Shown one piece after another: positions 55,972 through 64,000 of a stretch of DNA of 64,000 nucleotides; position 1 is the stretch's first letter, and each line of letters starts with the position of its first letter. A model generated the notes under the pieces. It saw nothing but the letters and a program-made list of their open reading frames with translations. It had not been told where the DNA came from and ran no database searches. A program made the translations under genes and the position numbers. The stretch is from Herbaspirillum hiltneri N3. Lineage in GTDB: Bacteria; Pseudomonadota; Gammaproteobacteria; Burkholderiales; Burkholderiaceae_D. The stretch is taken from positions 3,162,001 to 3,226,000 of the forward strand of contig NZ_CP011409.1 in the NCBI RefSeq assembly GCF_001267925.1, written 5' to 3'.

Positions 55972-56724
55972 TCACCGCAAGCGGACCCGATATGCACCCA
56001 GGGCGACGCGCTCGCCGTCGGCTTCAATCCGGCCGGAATCCACCAGATATTGCAAACGAGAACTCCAGAAAACATCCCCTTGTGCGTTCCGCTGGTCGAC
56101 ACGTCCCATCGCTTCACCCACGACCGCCACGGCGCGTTGCCATTGCCCGGAACAGCAGGCCAGCAAGAGATCGTCATGCACGTTCATGGGTCGACAATGC
56201 AAATGGCCGCTCTCGTCGCACTCGCGCAACATCTCCGGCTGGGCGGAGATGGCGGCGAATTCCCGCGCATACTCTTCTCGCTGCAACCGCGACACCGGCA
56301 CGGCATTCGCGATGAATTTTCTCAACTGCCCCGGTGGCCATGCAGCGGTCGAATGAACTCCGCCGCAGGCCGGCGTCCGGACCGCCAGCAGGGCGTGGTC
56401 GAGCTCTCCCAGCCAAGAACAGGCCATTCGGAGGAATACCTGTTCCGATCCGCTTCCGCTATGCCAGATGAAGATCCTGGAACAATCCGCGCCGGCCAGA
56501 ACCGACTTCATCTCATGCCACGGAGCAAAACAGTCCGTCGACTCCGCCATGCATTCCCGGCTGTATCCTTGCGCCATGCGGCGCCAGAAATCGGCTCTTC
56601 CATGACCGTCGTCCAGCGGCCCCACGCTGTAATCGTCCCACGCGCAAAACACGTGCGCGTCCGGAAAGGCAATACGCATTGCATCGGCGGTGCCGACAAA
56701 ACTGACCACGTGAAATTCCGTCAT
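55972..56724 (-). CDS. DUF1835/DUF3658-domain protein
   Basis: A 250-residue protein with a DUF1835 N-terminal part (FHVVSFVGTADAMRIAF, VFCAWDDYSVGPLDDGHGRADFWRR) and a C-terminal region with LQYLVDSGRIEADGE typical of DUF3658. Function unknown; the pattern is found in many soil bacteria. It is flanked by YgiW and the CadR gene, and carries many Cys and His residues (including HCRP and CC), which could bind metal. Confidence 0.75.
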   Translation of the reverse strand: MTEFHVVSFVGTADAMRIAFPDAHVFCAWDDYSVGPLDDGHGRADFWRRMAQGYSRECMAESTDCFAPWHEMKSVLAGADCSRIFIWHSGSGSEQVFLRMACSWLGELDHALLAVRTPACGGVHSTAAWPPGQLRKFIANAVPVSRLQREEYAREFAAISAQPEMLRECDESGHLHCRPMNVHDDLLLACCSGQWQRAVAVVGEAMGRVDQRNAQGDVFWSSRLQYLVDSGRIEADGERVALGAYRVRLR

Positions 56725-56835
56725 GAACGCCTTTCTTCTCCATAAGCATCACTCCGGCGGCGACATGCCGCGGAGGAATCTCATTGGAACCGAATCGACT
56801 ACCTGCGTTCATCGCAAAAATTCTGGAAACAACGC

Positions 56836-57288
56836 CTAATGACAGCCGCTGCCGTGGCTGCCGAGATTGACCGGTTTGCTGTCGTCGCCCATGTTGGCCA
56901 GCCCCTGCAGGATGCCGCAGTCCCGGGTCGCCTGCGCGGTGTCGCATTGCGCGCGCAGGCTTTTCAGGTGCACCTGCAGCTTCTTGAGCTCGGCGATGCG
57001 CTGGGCCACGTGACCGATGTGCTTGTCGAGCAAGGCGTTGACTTCGCCGCAGTTCTCCTCCGGCGCATCGCGGAATTGCAACAGGCTGCGCACCTCATCG
57101 AGCGTCATGTCGAGCGAACGGCAATGGCGGATGAATTGCAGCCGTTCAACGTGGGCGTCGCCGTACAGGCGGTAATTGCCCTGCGAGCGCGTAGGCGCGG
57201 GCAGCAAGGCCTCGCGCTCGTAGTAGCGGATGGTTTCAACCGGGCAATCGGTGCGCGCCGCCAGTTCACCTATCTTCAATGCATCCAT
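56836..57288 (-). CDS. cadR: Cd(II)/Pb(II)-responsive MerR-family regulator CadR
   Basis: A 150-residue regulator from the ATG at 57286-57288. HTH at 1-70 (LKIGELAARTDCPVETIRYYERE), dimerisation helix, Cys in ENCGEVNALL, QCD and RDCGIL as in CadR/PbrR sensors, and a C-terminal His/Cys tail (GSHGSGCH) typical of CadR. Divergent from cadA and controls the promoter at 57333-57363. Confidence 0.93.
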   Translation of the reverse strand: MDALKIGELAARTDCPVETIRYYEREALLPAPTRSQGNYRLYGDAHVERLQFIRHCRSLDMTLDEVRSLLQFRDAPEENCGEVNALLDKHIGHVAQRIAELKKLQVHLKSLRAQCDTAQATRDCGILQGLANMGDDSKPVNLGSHGSGCH

Positions 57289-57332
57289 GCTTCCCTCCGG
57301 ATAACCAGCCTGCAAGCAAGGTTATAAAAGGC

Positions 57333-57363
57333 TTGACCTTGTAGCTGGTTCAGGGTTTTTAAT
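57333..57363 (+). promoter_or_regulatory. CadR-type promoter of cadA
   Basis: TTGACC (57333-57338), 19-bp spacer containing an imperfect ACC...GGT dyad, and TTTAAT (57358-57363). The long spacer is typical of MerR-activated metal-efflux promoters. Confidence 0.85.
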
Positions 57364-57402
57364 ATACAGCAAGCCCTCATATTCCGCTTGTCAGGAGCAC
57401 GC

Positions 57403-59679
57403 ATGTCGAATTGCTGTAAACACAATCATGGCAAGAAAGTCACCAACATCCACGAACACACTCATGGACATGGGCACACACACGACCATAAACATGAGCA
57501 CGCCGACTCCTCCACCGACAACACCAGGCCGGCCGGTCTGGCCGATGCCGAAGAGGCCGTGTTCTTCATCCAGAAAATGGATTGCCCCACCGAAGAAAAG
57601 CTGATCCGCGAACGCCTCGCCAACATGGACGGCATCGCCGCCATGCAGTTCAACCTGATCCAGCGCGAGCTGACCGTGCAGCATCGCCTGCCCTCGGTCG
57701 AGCCAATCGTGAAGACGCTGGCCGCGCTCGACATGCTGCCCAAGGTGAAGAGCGACACGCTCGATGCCGAGGCCGGCGGTGATGACGATCACAGTGCGTC
57801 CTACGCGATTCCCGCACGCAAATGGCTGATGGTGGGCATTGCCGGCGTGGCTGCGCTGGCCGCAGAGGTCGTGGCATGGACCAGCGGCGACGACGGTTCG
57901 CTGACGGTGATCGCGCTGGCGCTGTTGGCGATTGCGGTCGGCGGACTCGACACGCTCAGGAAGGGTTGGATCGCGTTGCGCCACTTGTCGCTGAACATGA
58001 ACTTCCTCATGTCGCTGGCGGTGATCGGCGCCGCCATCATCGGCCAATGGCCGGAGGCTGCCGTGGTCATCGTGTTGTTCACGCTGGCCGAAATGATCGA
58101 ATCGCTGTCACTGGATCGCGCCCGCAATGCCATCGCCGGCTTGATGGCCATGACGCCGGATCAGGCCACGGTATTGCAGGACGGCGCCTGGATCGGGGTC
58201 GCCGCAAAACAAGTGGCGTTGAATGCCGAGGTGCGCGTCAAACCCGGCGAGCGCGTCCCGCTCGACGGCGTCGTCACCGCCGGCCAGCCCGCCATCAACC
58301 AGGCGCCCATCACCGGCGAAAGCATGCCGGTCGCCAAACAGACCGGCGACCAGGTGTTCGCCGGGACCATCAACGGCCAGACCGCGTTCGATTATCGCGT
58401 CACAGCCGTGCAAAGCGAATCGACGCTGTCGCGCATCGTCAAAAGCGTGCAGCAGGCGCAAGGCCAGCGTGCGCCGACGCAGCGCTTCGTCGATCAGTTC
58501 GCGCGCTATTACATCCCTGCCGTGGTGGCGGTAGCCGTGCTGGTAGCGGTGTTGCCGCCGCTGCTCTTTAACGTGCCCTTCTATCCGTGGCTCTACAAGG
58601 CGCTGGTGCTGCTGGTGATCGCCTGCCCTTGCGCGCTGGTGATTTCCACGCCGGTGACCATCGTCAGCGGATTGGCTGCAGCAGCGCGCCACGGCATCCT
58701 GATCAAGGGCGGGGTGTATCTGGAACAAGGCCGCCGGCTCAAGGCGCTGGCGCTCGACAAGACCGGCACCATTACGCACGGCAAGCCGGTTGTCACCGAC
58801 GTGCAGCTGCTGTCCGGCGGCGACGAGGCAAGCCTGCTCACGCAGGCCGCCAGCCTCGCCTTGCGTTCCGACCATCCGGTCTCGGCGGCGATTGCAGCGC
58901 ACTGGAAAACCCGGCAAGCCGGCGCGATCGCAGAAGACGTCGCCGATTTCGCAGCGCTGACCGGACGCGGCGTGCAAGGCAGCATCGGCGCCAGCGCGTT
59001 TTACCTCGGCAATCATCGGCTGGTGCACGAACTCGACATGTGCAGTCCGGCCCTGGAAGAACGCTTGCTGGCCTTGGAAAAACAAGGCAAGACCACCACC
59101 ATCCTGTGCCGCGACGGCAAGGCCCAGTTGCTGCTGGCGGTCGCCGACACGGTGCGCGACAGCAGTCGCGACGCCATCGCCCAATTGAAGCAGCTCGGCG
59201 TCGGCGTCACCATGCTGACCGGCGACAACGCGCACACCGCCCGTGCCATCGCCGACATCGTGCAGCTTGACGATGCACGCGGCGATCAGCTGCCGGAAGA
59301 CAAGCTGGCGGCAATCGGCGAGCTGATTGCCCGGCGCGGCTACGTCGGCATGGTCGGCGACGGCATCAACGATGCGCCGGCGCTGGCGCGTGCGCAGATC
59401 GGTTTCGCCATGGGTGCGGCCGGCACCGACACGGCGCTGGAAACCGCCGATGTCGCGCTGATGGACGACGACCTGCGCAAAATTCCCGACTTCATCCGCC
59501 TGAGCAAGAAGACCCATCGCGTGCTGATGCAAAACATCACGATCGCGCTCGGCATCAAGGCCGTGTTCCTGGCGCTCGCGCTGGCCGGCGAGAGCTCGCT
59601 GTGGATGGCGGTGTTCGCCGACATGGGAGCAAGCTTGATCGTGGTGTTCAACGGCTTGCGGCTGGTCCGTTCGCTGTAA
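57403..59679 (+). CDS. cadA: Cd(II)/Zn(II)/Pb(II)-exporting P1B-type ATPase CadA
   Basis: A 758-residue efflux ATPase from the ATG at 57403 with AGGAG ribosome site. The N-terminus has a His-rich metal-binding stretch (HEHTHGHGHTHDHKHEH) and a HMA-like domain with MDCPTEE at residues 59-65, whose second Cys is replaced by Glu as in CadA/ZntA of this group. The membrane motif is CPC at 408-410, the phosphorylation site DKTGT at 452-456, and the hinge GDGINDAP is near the end. Regulated by the divergent CadR. Confidence 0.95.
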   Translation: MSNCCKHNHGKKVTNIHEHTHGHGHTHDHKHEHADSSTDNTRPAGLADAEEAVFFIQKMDCPTEEKLIRERLANMDGIAAMQFNLIQRELTVQHRLPSVEPIVKTLAALDMLPKVKSDTLDAEAGGDDDHSASYAIPARKWLMVGIAGVAALAAEVVAWTSGDDGSLTVIALALLAIAVGGLDTLRKGWIALRHLSLNMNFLMSLAVIGAAIIGQWPEAAVVIVLFTLAEMIESLSLDRARNAIAGLMAMTPDQATVLQDGAWIGVAAKQVALNAEVRVKPGERVPLDGVVTAGQPAINQAPITGESMPVAKQTGDQVFAGTINGQTAFDYRVTAVQSESTLSRIVKSVQQAQGQRAPTQRFVDQFARYYIPAVVAVAVLVAVLPPLLFNVPFYPWLYKALVLLVIACPCALVISTPVTIVSGLAAAARHGILIKGGVYLEQGRRLKALALDKTGTITHGKPVVTDVQLLSGGDEASLLTQAASLALRSDHPVSAAIAAHWKTRQAGAIAEDVADFAALTGRGVQGSIGASAFYLGNHRLVHELDMCSPALEERLLALEKQGKTTTILCRDGKAQLLLAVADTVRDSSRDAIAQLKQLGVGVTMLTGDNAHTARAIADIVQLDDARGDQLPEDKLAAIGELIARRGYVGMVGDGINDAPALARAQIGFAMGAAGTDTALETADVALMDDDLRKIPDFIRLSKKTHRVLMQNITIALGIKAVFLALALAGESSLWMAVFADMGASLIVVFNGLRLVRSL

Positions 59680-59685
59680 AGATAT

Positions 59686-61071
59686 TCACCACGCCGGCTG
59701 CGCCGAACCCAGCGGTGCAGCCGGCCGGTCCCAGGCCATCATCGTTTCACCCACCGTCACCGCACCGCTTACGCGTTGCGCCGGCCCCCAGAATGTCTGC
59801 TCGATTGCAGGCGCCAGATCGCCGGCGTTTTCCGCCGCAAGCGCGGCATCGGCCTGATTGCCGGACCCCGTCACCAGCAACTGCGCCATGCGCGCCAGCG
59901 ACGTGCGCACCTCGCTTCCCTTGCCGGTCTTCAGGCGCTGCGTCAATCCACGGATCGCAGCCGTCGCCATCAGGTAGCCGGTCGCATGATCCAGCGCCTG
60001 CACCGGCAGCGGCGTCGGCTTGTCCCGTCCGAGCCGGCGCATGCCCGCTTCGGCAATGCCGCTGCTCATCTGCACCAGGCTGTCGAAACCGCGCCGCGCC
60101 TTCCACGGGCCGCTCCAGCCATAGGCATCGAGACTGACGTCGACCAGTGCGGGATTGATGCGGCGACGGCTTGCCGCGTCGAAGCCGAGGCCGGCCAGCG
60201 CGTCGGAGCGATAGCCGTGCACCATCACATCCGCCTGCGCCAGCAATTGCGTAAAGATTTCCTGCCCCTGCGAAGTGCGCAGGTCGAGCCGCGCGCAGCG
60301 CTTGCCCGGCACCAGATCCGGCACCACGCCCGGCTCGTCCCAGCCGGGCGGATCGAGGCGCAGCACGTCGGCGCCGAAGCCGGCCATGAAGCGCGTCGCG
60401 GTCGGCCCCGCCAGCACGCGCGTCAGGTCGAGCACGCGAATGCCCTGCAAGGGGCGTTGCGGATTGACCGGCCAGCCGGGCTTCGCGCCCGCCGGCGCAT
60501 CGGCGATATGCAACAACGGTTCGCCATTCACGGCAGCGCCTTGCGGATGAACCCGCCATTCCTCCATCGTGCGCATCCTGGCGGCGCAACCGCCGTGCGT
60601 GACAACGGCGGCCTCCAGCTCCTCCGTTTTCCATCGCGCCACGGCCTGGGCGACGGCGGCCCTGTCGACCGGCACCTCCAACACCGCCAACGCCGCCGCG
60701 CGATGATGCGGCGCGTTGGTGTGCAAGCGTATCCAGCCATCCGCCGCCTGGTAGTCACCGGCCACCGCGTCCCACAAGGGCGGCGCTTCCCAGCCTTGCG
60801 GCCGCAGCGACGTACCGAACCAGAACGACGCCAGCCGGCGGTCGGCCGCCACTTCCTGTGCAGCGCCGCCGGCCGCCTGCACCAGTTCCGCAACCGCCAG
60901 GCCGGCCGCGCCGATAGCGCCAGCAGCCAGGTCGGTCACCGCGAAGACCGACGGCAGACTACCCTCGCCGCTCAGGCGGACTTGTTCGAGGAAAGCGGAC
61001 TCGCCCCGCGCGGCCAGCCAGATCTCGCGCAGGAAAGCCTGCGTGCTTGGGTGTGATTCAGCAGACATCAT
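59686..61071 (-). CDS. Family III CoA-transferase (CaiB/Frc-like)
   Basis: A 461-residue formyl-CoA/carnitine-CoA-type transferase. RVLDLTRVLAGPTATRFMAGFGADVLRLDPP marks the start of the family domain (about 210-240), then RCARLDLRTSQGQEIF, MVHGYRSDALAGLGFD and DVSLDAYGWSGPWKARRGFDSLVQM. About 200 residues of a first, less conserved copy-like domain precede it, as seen in some double-domain members. It is divergent from the HTH-citrate synthase with 104 bp between them. Substrate unknown. Confidence 0.88.
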   Translation of the reverse strand: MMSAESHPSTQAFLREIWLAARGESAFLEQVRLSGEGSLPSVFAVTDLAAGAIGAAGLAVAELVQAAGGAAQEVAADRRLASFWFGTSLRPQGWEAPPLWDAVAGDYQAADGWIRLHTNAPHHRAAALAVLEVPVDRAAVAQAVARWKTEELEAAVVTHGGCAARMRTMEEWRVHPQGAAVNGEPLLHIADAPAGAKPGWPVNPQRPLQGIRVLDLTRVLAGPTATRFMAGFGADVLRLDPPGWDEPGVVPDLVPGKRCARLDLRTSQGQEIFTQLLAQADVMVHGYRSDALAGLGFDAASRRRINPALVDVSLDAYGWSGPWKARRGFDSLVQMSSGIAEAGMRRLGRDKPTPLPVQALDHATGYLMATAAIRGLTQRLKTGKGSEVRTSLARMAQLLVTGSGNQADAALAAENAGDLAPAIEQTFWGPAQRVSGAVTVGETMMAWDRPAAPLGSAQPAW

Positions 61072-61129
61072 GACCTTTCATCGAAAGATTGGTGAAGATG
61101 CTTGCAGCATATTCCGCTCGTTTTAATTG

Positions 61130-61152
61130 TCAATATTGATTAATATAATCAA
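61130..61152. promoter_or_regulatory. Palindromic operator between CoA-transferase and HTH-citrate synthase
   Basis: TTGATTA (61136-61142) and TAATCAA (61146-61152) form a perfect 7-bp inverted repeat with an ATA centre. A second, overlapping palindrome TCAATATTGA occupies 61130-61139. The position in the divergent promoter region, next to a gene with its own HTH domain, suggests it is the binding site of that protein. Confidence 0.6.
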
Positions 61153-61175
61153 CATAAACTGCCTTCGGATCCTCT

Positions 61176-62399
61176 ATGCCCACCTACCTCAGCTCCGCCG
61201 AAGCCGCCGCCGCGCTCGGCGTCTCGCGCCAGACCTTGTACGCCTATGTCAGCCGCGGCCTGCTCAGCGCCCAGTCGGACGGTTCTGCGCGTGAAAGCCG
61301 TTATCTGGAAGAAGAAGTCACGCGCCTGGCGACCCAGCGCACGCGCGGACGCAAGCCGAAGGAAGTCGCCAAGGCGACGCTCAATTGGGGCCTGCCGGTG
61401 CTGGAGTCCGCCATCACATTGATCGAAGACGGCCGGCTTTACTATCGTGGCCGCGACGCCGTCGCCCTGGCCCAATCGCAGTCCGTGGAAGACGTCGCCG
61501 CGTTGCTGTGGAACTGCGAGGTGCGGCAGGCTTTCGGCGTCGGCGAAGTGACAGTCGTGGCGGCGCATCCCGCCTACGCCGGCATGCTCAGGCATTTCTC
61601 CGGACGCCGCGCGGAAGAATCGCTGCTGCCGCTGTTCACGATCGCCAGCGACGACGCCGCCACCGCGCAATGGCAAACCTCGCCCGAGCGCACCGCCGAA
61701 GGCAGCGGCGCGCTGATGCGTCTGCTTGCCGCCAGCCTGCTCGGCACGCGACCATCCCCAGCCCCGCTCCACGAGCAATGCGCCAAAGCGTGGAAGCTCG
61801 ACGCGCACGGCGCCGCATTGGTGCGCATGGCGCTGGTGCTGTGCGCAGACCACGAACTGAACGCGTCGAGTTTCACCGCGCGCTGCGTGGCGTCCACCGG
61901 CACCAGCCTGCGCGCCTCGGTCATCGCCGGACTGGCGGCGCTGACCGGCGGCAAACACGGCGGCGCCACGGCGCGCGTGGAAGCCTTGCTGGATGAAATC
62001 GGAGACACTCGAAAAGCAGATCTTCCCGCCGCACTGCAACGACGCCTGGCGCGCGGCGATGACCTGCCCGGCTTCGGCCACCATCTGTATCCCGACGGCG
62101 ACGTGCGCGCCAATGCGCTGCTGGCGGAAGTGTTGCCGCATCGTCCGGCATGGCGCGAGATCATCACCGCCAGCCACGGCCTGATCGGCCAGCATGCGTC
62201 GGTGGACTTCGCCCTGGTGGCGCTGCGACGCCATCTGCAATTGCCGGTGGGCGCAGCGTTCGGCCTGTTCGCGCTCGGGCGCGGCATGGGCTGGATCGCA
62301 CAGGCGCTGGAGCAGCGCGCGAGCGGCGAACTGATCCGCCCGCGCGCGGCTTACACCGGACCTCGTCCAGCCACGCCCACCGCGCGTTCGCCCTCCTAG
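61176..62399 (+). CDS. HTH-domain citrate synthase-family fusion protein
   Basis: A 407-residue protein. Residues 1-45 form a MerR-like helix-turn-helix (YLSSAEAAAALGVSRQTLYAY, SRYLEEEVTRLA). From about residue 65 to the end it is a citrate synthase-like domain with the catalytic pattern kept: HGGAT (His261), GFGHHLY (His302) and VDFAL (Asp344). The DNA-binding head is not found in metabolic citrate synthases. It may sense acyl-CoA or citrate and regulate the divergent CoA-transferase through the palindrome at 61136-61152. Confidence 0.85.
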   Translation: MPTYLSSAEAAAALGVSRQTLYAYVSRGLLSAQSDGSARESRYLEEEVTRLATQRTRGRKPKEVAKATLNWGLPVLESAITLIEDGRLYYRGRDAVALAQSQSVEDVAALLWNCEVRQAFGVGEVTVVAAHPAYAGMLRHFSGRRAEESLLPLFTIASDDAATAQWQTSPERTAEGSGALMRLLAASLLGTRPSPAPLHEQCAKAWKLDAHGAALVRMALVLCADHELNASSFTARCVASTGTSLRASVIAGLAALTGGKHGGATARVEALLDEIGDTRKADLPAALQRRLARGDDLPGFGHHLYPDGDVRANALLAEVLPHRPAWREIITASHGLIGQHASVDFALVALRRHLQLPVGAAFGLFALGRGMGWIAQALEQRASGELIRPRAAYTGPRPATPTARSPS

Positions 62400-62542
62400 G
62401 CATCGCCGGCAACGATCTGCGCCGGTAAGGCTCGCGACAGCAAATCGGGCTATCATCGTCGTTCCGGAATAAGCACGCCGCGCGCACCTTGCATTCTGCG
62501 CGTGCCGCCTCGCTTACCGCCATAACAACAACTGGAGACCGC

Positions 62543-64000
62543 ATGAGCGCCCACATCATCGACCGCACGCCCGAGGCCTACGGCTATCCGCTGCTGATCA
62601 AGCAATTGCTGCATTCCTCCATGGCGACCGCGCCCGCCCAGGAGATTGTCTACGGCATCGACAATCAGCGCCGCCACACTTACGCCGACCTCAACGTGCG
62701 CATCCAGCGCCTGGGCAACATGCTGCGCGAGCTCGGCCTGCAACCCGGCAACACCGTCGCCGTAATGGACTGGGACAGCCATCGCTATCTCGAGTGCTTC
62801 TTCGCCGTGCCGATGCTCGGCTGCGTGCTGCAGACCGTCAACGTACGCCTGTCGCCCGAGCAGATTGCCTACACGCTGAACCACGCACAGGCCGATGTAC
62901 TGCTGGTGAATTCGGATTTCCTTCCGGTGCTCAAGCAGATCCGCGGCGAGCTGACTACGCTCACGCGTTGCGTGCTGATCGGCGACGACGGTACGCCGGC
63001 GCCGCGCGGTCCAGGTTTCGCGGGCGAATACGAAGAACTGCTGGCGCAAGCGTCGCCGGTTTGCGAATTCCGCGACTTCGATGAGAACGCGCGCGCCACC
63101 ACCTTCTACACCACCGGCACCACCGGCCTGCCCAAGGGCGTCTACTTCAGCCACCGCCAGCTGGTGCTGCACACGCTGGCGGTCACCGCCGGCCTGGCGC
63201 TGGCGCCTCAGCAAGGCCGCCTGCATCGCGACGACGTCTACATGCCGCTCACGCCGATGTTCCACGTACACGCCTGGGGTCTGCCTTATGTCGCCACGAT
63301 GGCCGGGCTCAAGCAGGTTTACCCGGGCCGCTACGTGCCCGACACCATTCTCAGACTGATCGATACGGAGAAAGTCACCTTCTCGCATTGCGTACCGACC
63401 ATCCTGCACATGGTGCTGAGTGCGCCGGCGGCAAAAGACGTCGACTTGTCGAACTGGAAAATGATCATCGGCGGCTCCGCCATGACCAGCGCGCTGGCGC
63501 AGACGGCGCGGGAACGCGGTATCGATGTCTTCACCGGCTACGGCATGTCGGAGACCTGCCCCATCCTCTCGCTTGCCCACGTACCCACCGCCGAACTCGG
63601 CACGGAACAGGATGTCGCCACCCGCGTGAAAACCGGTCGCCCCTTGCCCCTGGTGGCCCTGCGCACGGTCGATGCCGACATGAACGATTGCCCGCACGAC
63701 GGCAAGAGCACCGGCGAAGTGGTGGTGCGCGCGCCTTGGCTCACACAAGGCTACCTGCATAATCCGGAGGCGTCGCAAGGTCTGTGGGAAGGCGGCTGGC
63801 TGCACACCCAGGACATCGGCAACATCGATGCGCGCGGCTACCTGCAGGTGACCGACCGCATCAAGGACGTGATCAAGACCGGCGGCGAATGGGTGTCCTC
63901 ACTGGAGATCGAAGAAATCATCGCGCGCCATCCCGCCGTGGCGGAGATCGCGGTGATCGGCGTGAAGGATGCGAAATGGGGCGAACGCCCGGTGGCGCTG
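62543..64000 (+). CDS. Long/medium-chain acyl-CoA synthetase (3' end outside window)
   Basis: An AMP-forming acyl-CoA ligase, open for 486 codons from the ATG at 62543 to the window end; family members have about 540-550 residues. The ATP signature TTFYTTGTTGLPKGVYFSHRQ, PMFHVHAWGLPYV, the GYGMSETCPI motif and DRIKDVIKTGGEWVSSLEIEE are all present, so the adenylation core is intact. It resembles the medium-chain/3-methylthiopropionate ligase group. Located 143 bp after the HTH-citrate synthase; likely part of the same acyl-CoA pathway. Confidence 0.92.
   Translation, partial: MSAHIIDRTPEAYGYPLLIKQLLHSSMATAPAQEIVYGIDNQRRHTYADLNVRIQRLGNMLRELGLQPGNTVAVMDWDSHRYLECFFAVPMLGCVLQTVNVRLSPEQIAYTLNHAQADVLLVNSDFLPVLKQIRGELTTLTRCVLIGDDGTPAPRGPGFAGEYEELLAQASPVCEFRDFDENARATTFYTTGTTGLPKGVYFSHRQLVLHTLAVTAGLALAPQQGRLHRDDVYMPLTPMFHVHAWGLPYVATMAGLKQVYPGRYVPDTILRLIDTEKVTFSHCVPTILHMVLSAPAAKDVDLSNWKMIIGGSAMTSALAQTARERGIDVFTGYGMSETCPILSLAHVPTAELGTEQDVATRVKTGRPLPLVALRTVDADMNDCPHDGKSTGEVVVRAPWLTQGYLHNPEASQGLWEGGWLHTQDIGNIDARGYLQVTDRIKDVIKTGGEWVSSLEIEEIIARHPAVAEIAVIGVKDAKWGERPVAL

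Overview
This is one contiguous stretch of a GC-rich (about 60%) bacterial chromosome. The gene set suggests a free-living or plant-associated betaproteobacterium of the Oxalobacteraceae, Herbaspirillum-like: a phasin and an intracellular PHB depolymerase, an ssuEADCBF alkanesulfonate operon, a lone RsxB next to Nth, the 'Gcr' membrane protein family, DUF1841, and a CueR/CadR metal-efflux cluster. This assignment rests on family recognition, not on a database search. I saw no rRNA, no obvious tRNA, no CRISPR array, no insertion sequence and no prophage.

Layout. (1) 1-1.7 kb: sulfate permease genes cysT-cysW on the minus strand; cysW runs off the window edge. (2) 2.0-10.3 kb: a plus-strand hexuronate catabolism operon with a FadR/GntR-type repressor, uxaC, a complete four-gene polyamine/iron-type ABC importer and a fructuronate/mannonate-type dehydrogenase, preceded by several inverted-repeat operators. 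(3) 10.3-12.4 kb: divergent AraC regulator and SDR, then a stem-loop-rich intergenic repeat. (4) 12.4-19.9 kb: a minus-strand sulfur block sbp-ssuE-ssuA-ssuD-ssuC-ssuB-ssuF, ending in a degenerate EAL protein and a small hydrolase. (5) 20-26.5 kb: IclR regulator, PbpG-type endopeptidase, a decayed drug/metabolite transporter remnant, divergent methyltransferase/HTH regulator, an EamA transporter and an HDAC-like amidohydrolase. (6) 26.6-27.6 kb: phasin with a clear sigma70 promoter and operator, then a probable small RNA. (7) 27.6-32.2 kb: minus-strand set of CinA-like, CysZ-like, fatty-acid-hydroxylase-like, polysaccharide deacetylase and beta-propeller genes. (8) 32.5-46 kb: housekeeping and redox genes (FKBP, acyl-CoA-binding protein, NhaD, PncB, FdxA, ferredoxin-NADP reductase, PhaZ, RsxB, Nth, cytochromes c) with two orphan amino-acid-type binding proteins. 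(9) 46.2-51.2 kb: Gcr membrane protein and a MoxR-GNAT-VWA trio. (10) 51.3-59.7 kb: copper (copZ/copA/cueR) and cadmium/zinc (cadR/cadA) efflux systems with textbook 19-bp-spacer MerR promoters. (11) 59.7-64 kb: a family III CoA-transferase divergent from an HTH-citrate synthase fusion, followed by an acyl-CoA ligase cut by the window end.

The most unusual items are the HTH-citrate synthase fusion facing a 17-bp perfect palindrome, the small-RNA candidate with an anti-Shine-Dalgarno loop behind the phasin gene, the hexuronate operon with a PotABCD-like importer, the catalytically degraded EAL protein at the end of the sulfonate operon, and the overlapping lipid/polysaccharide/beta-propeller gene set.
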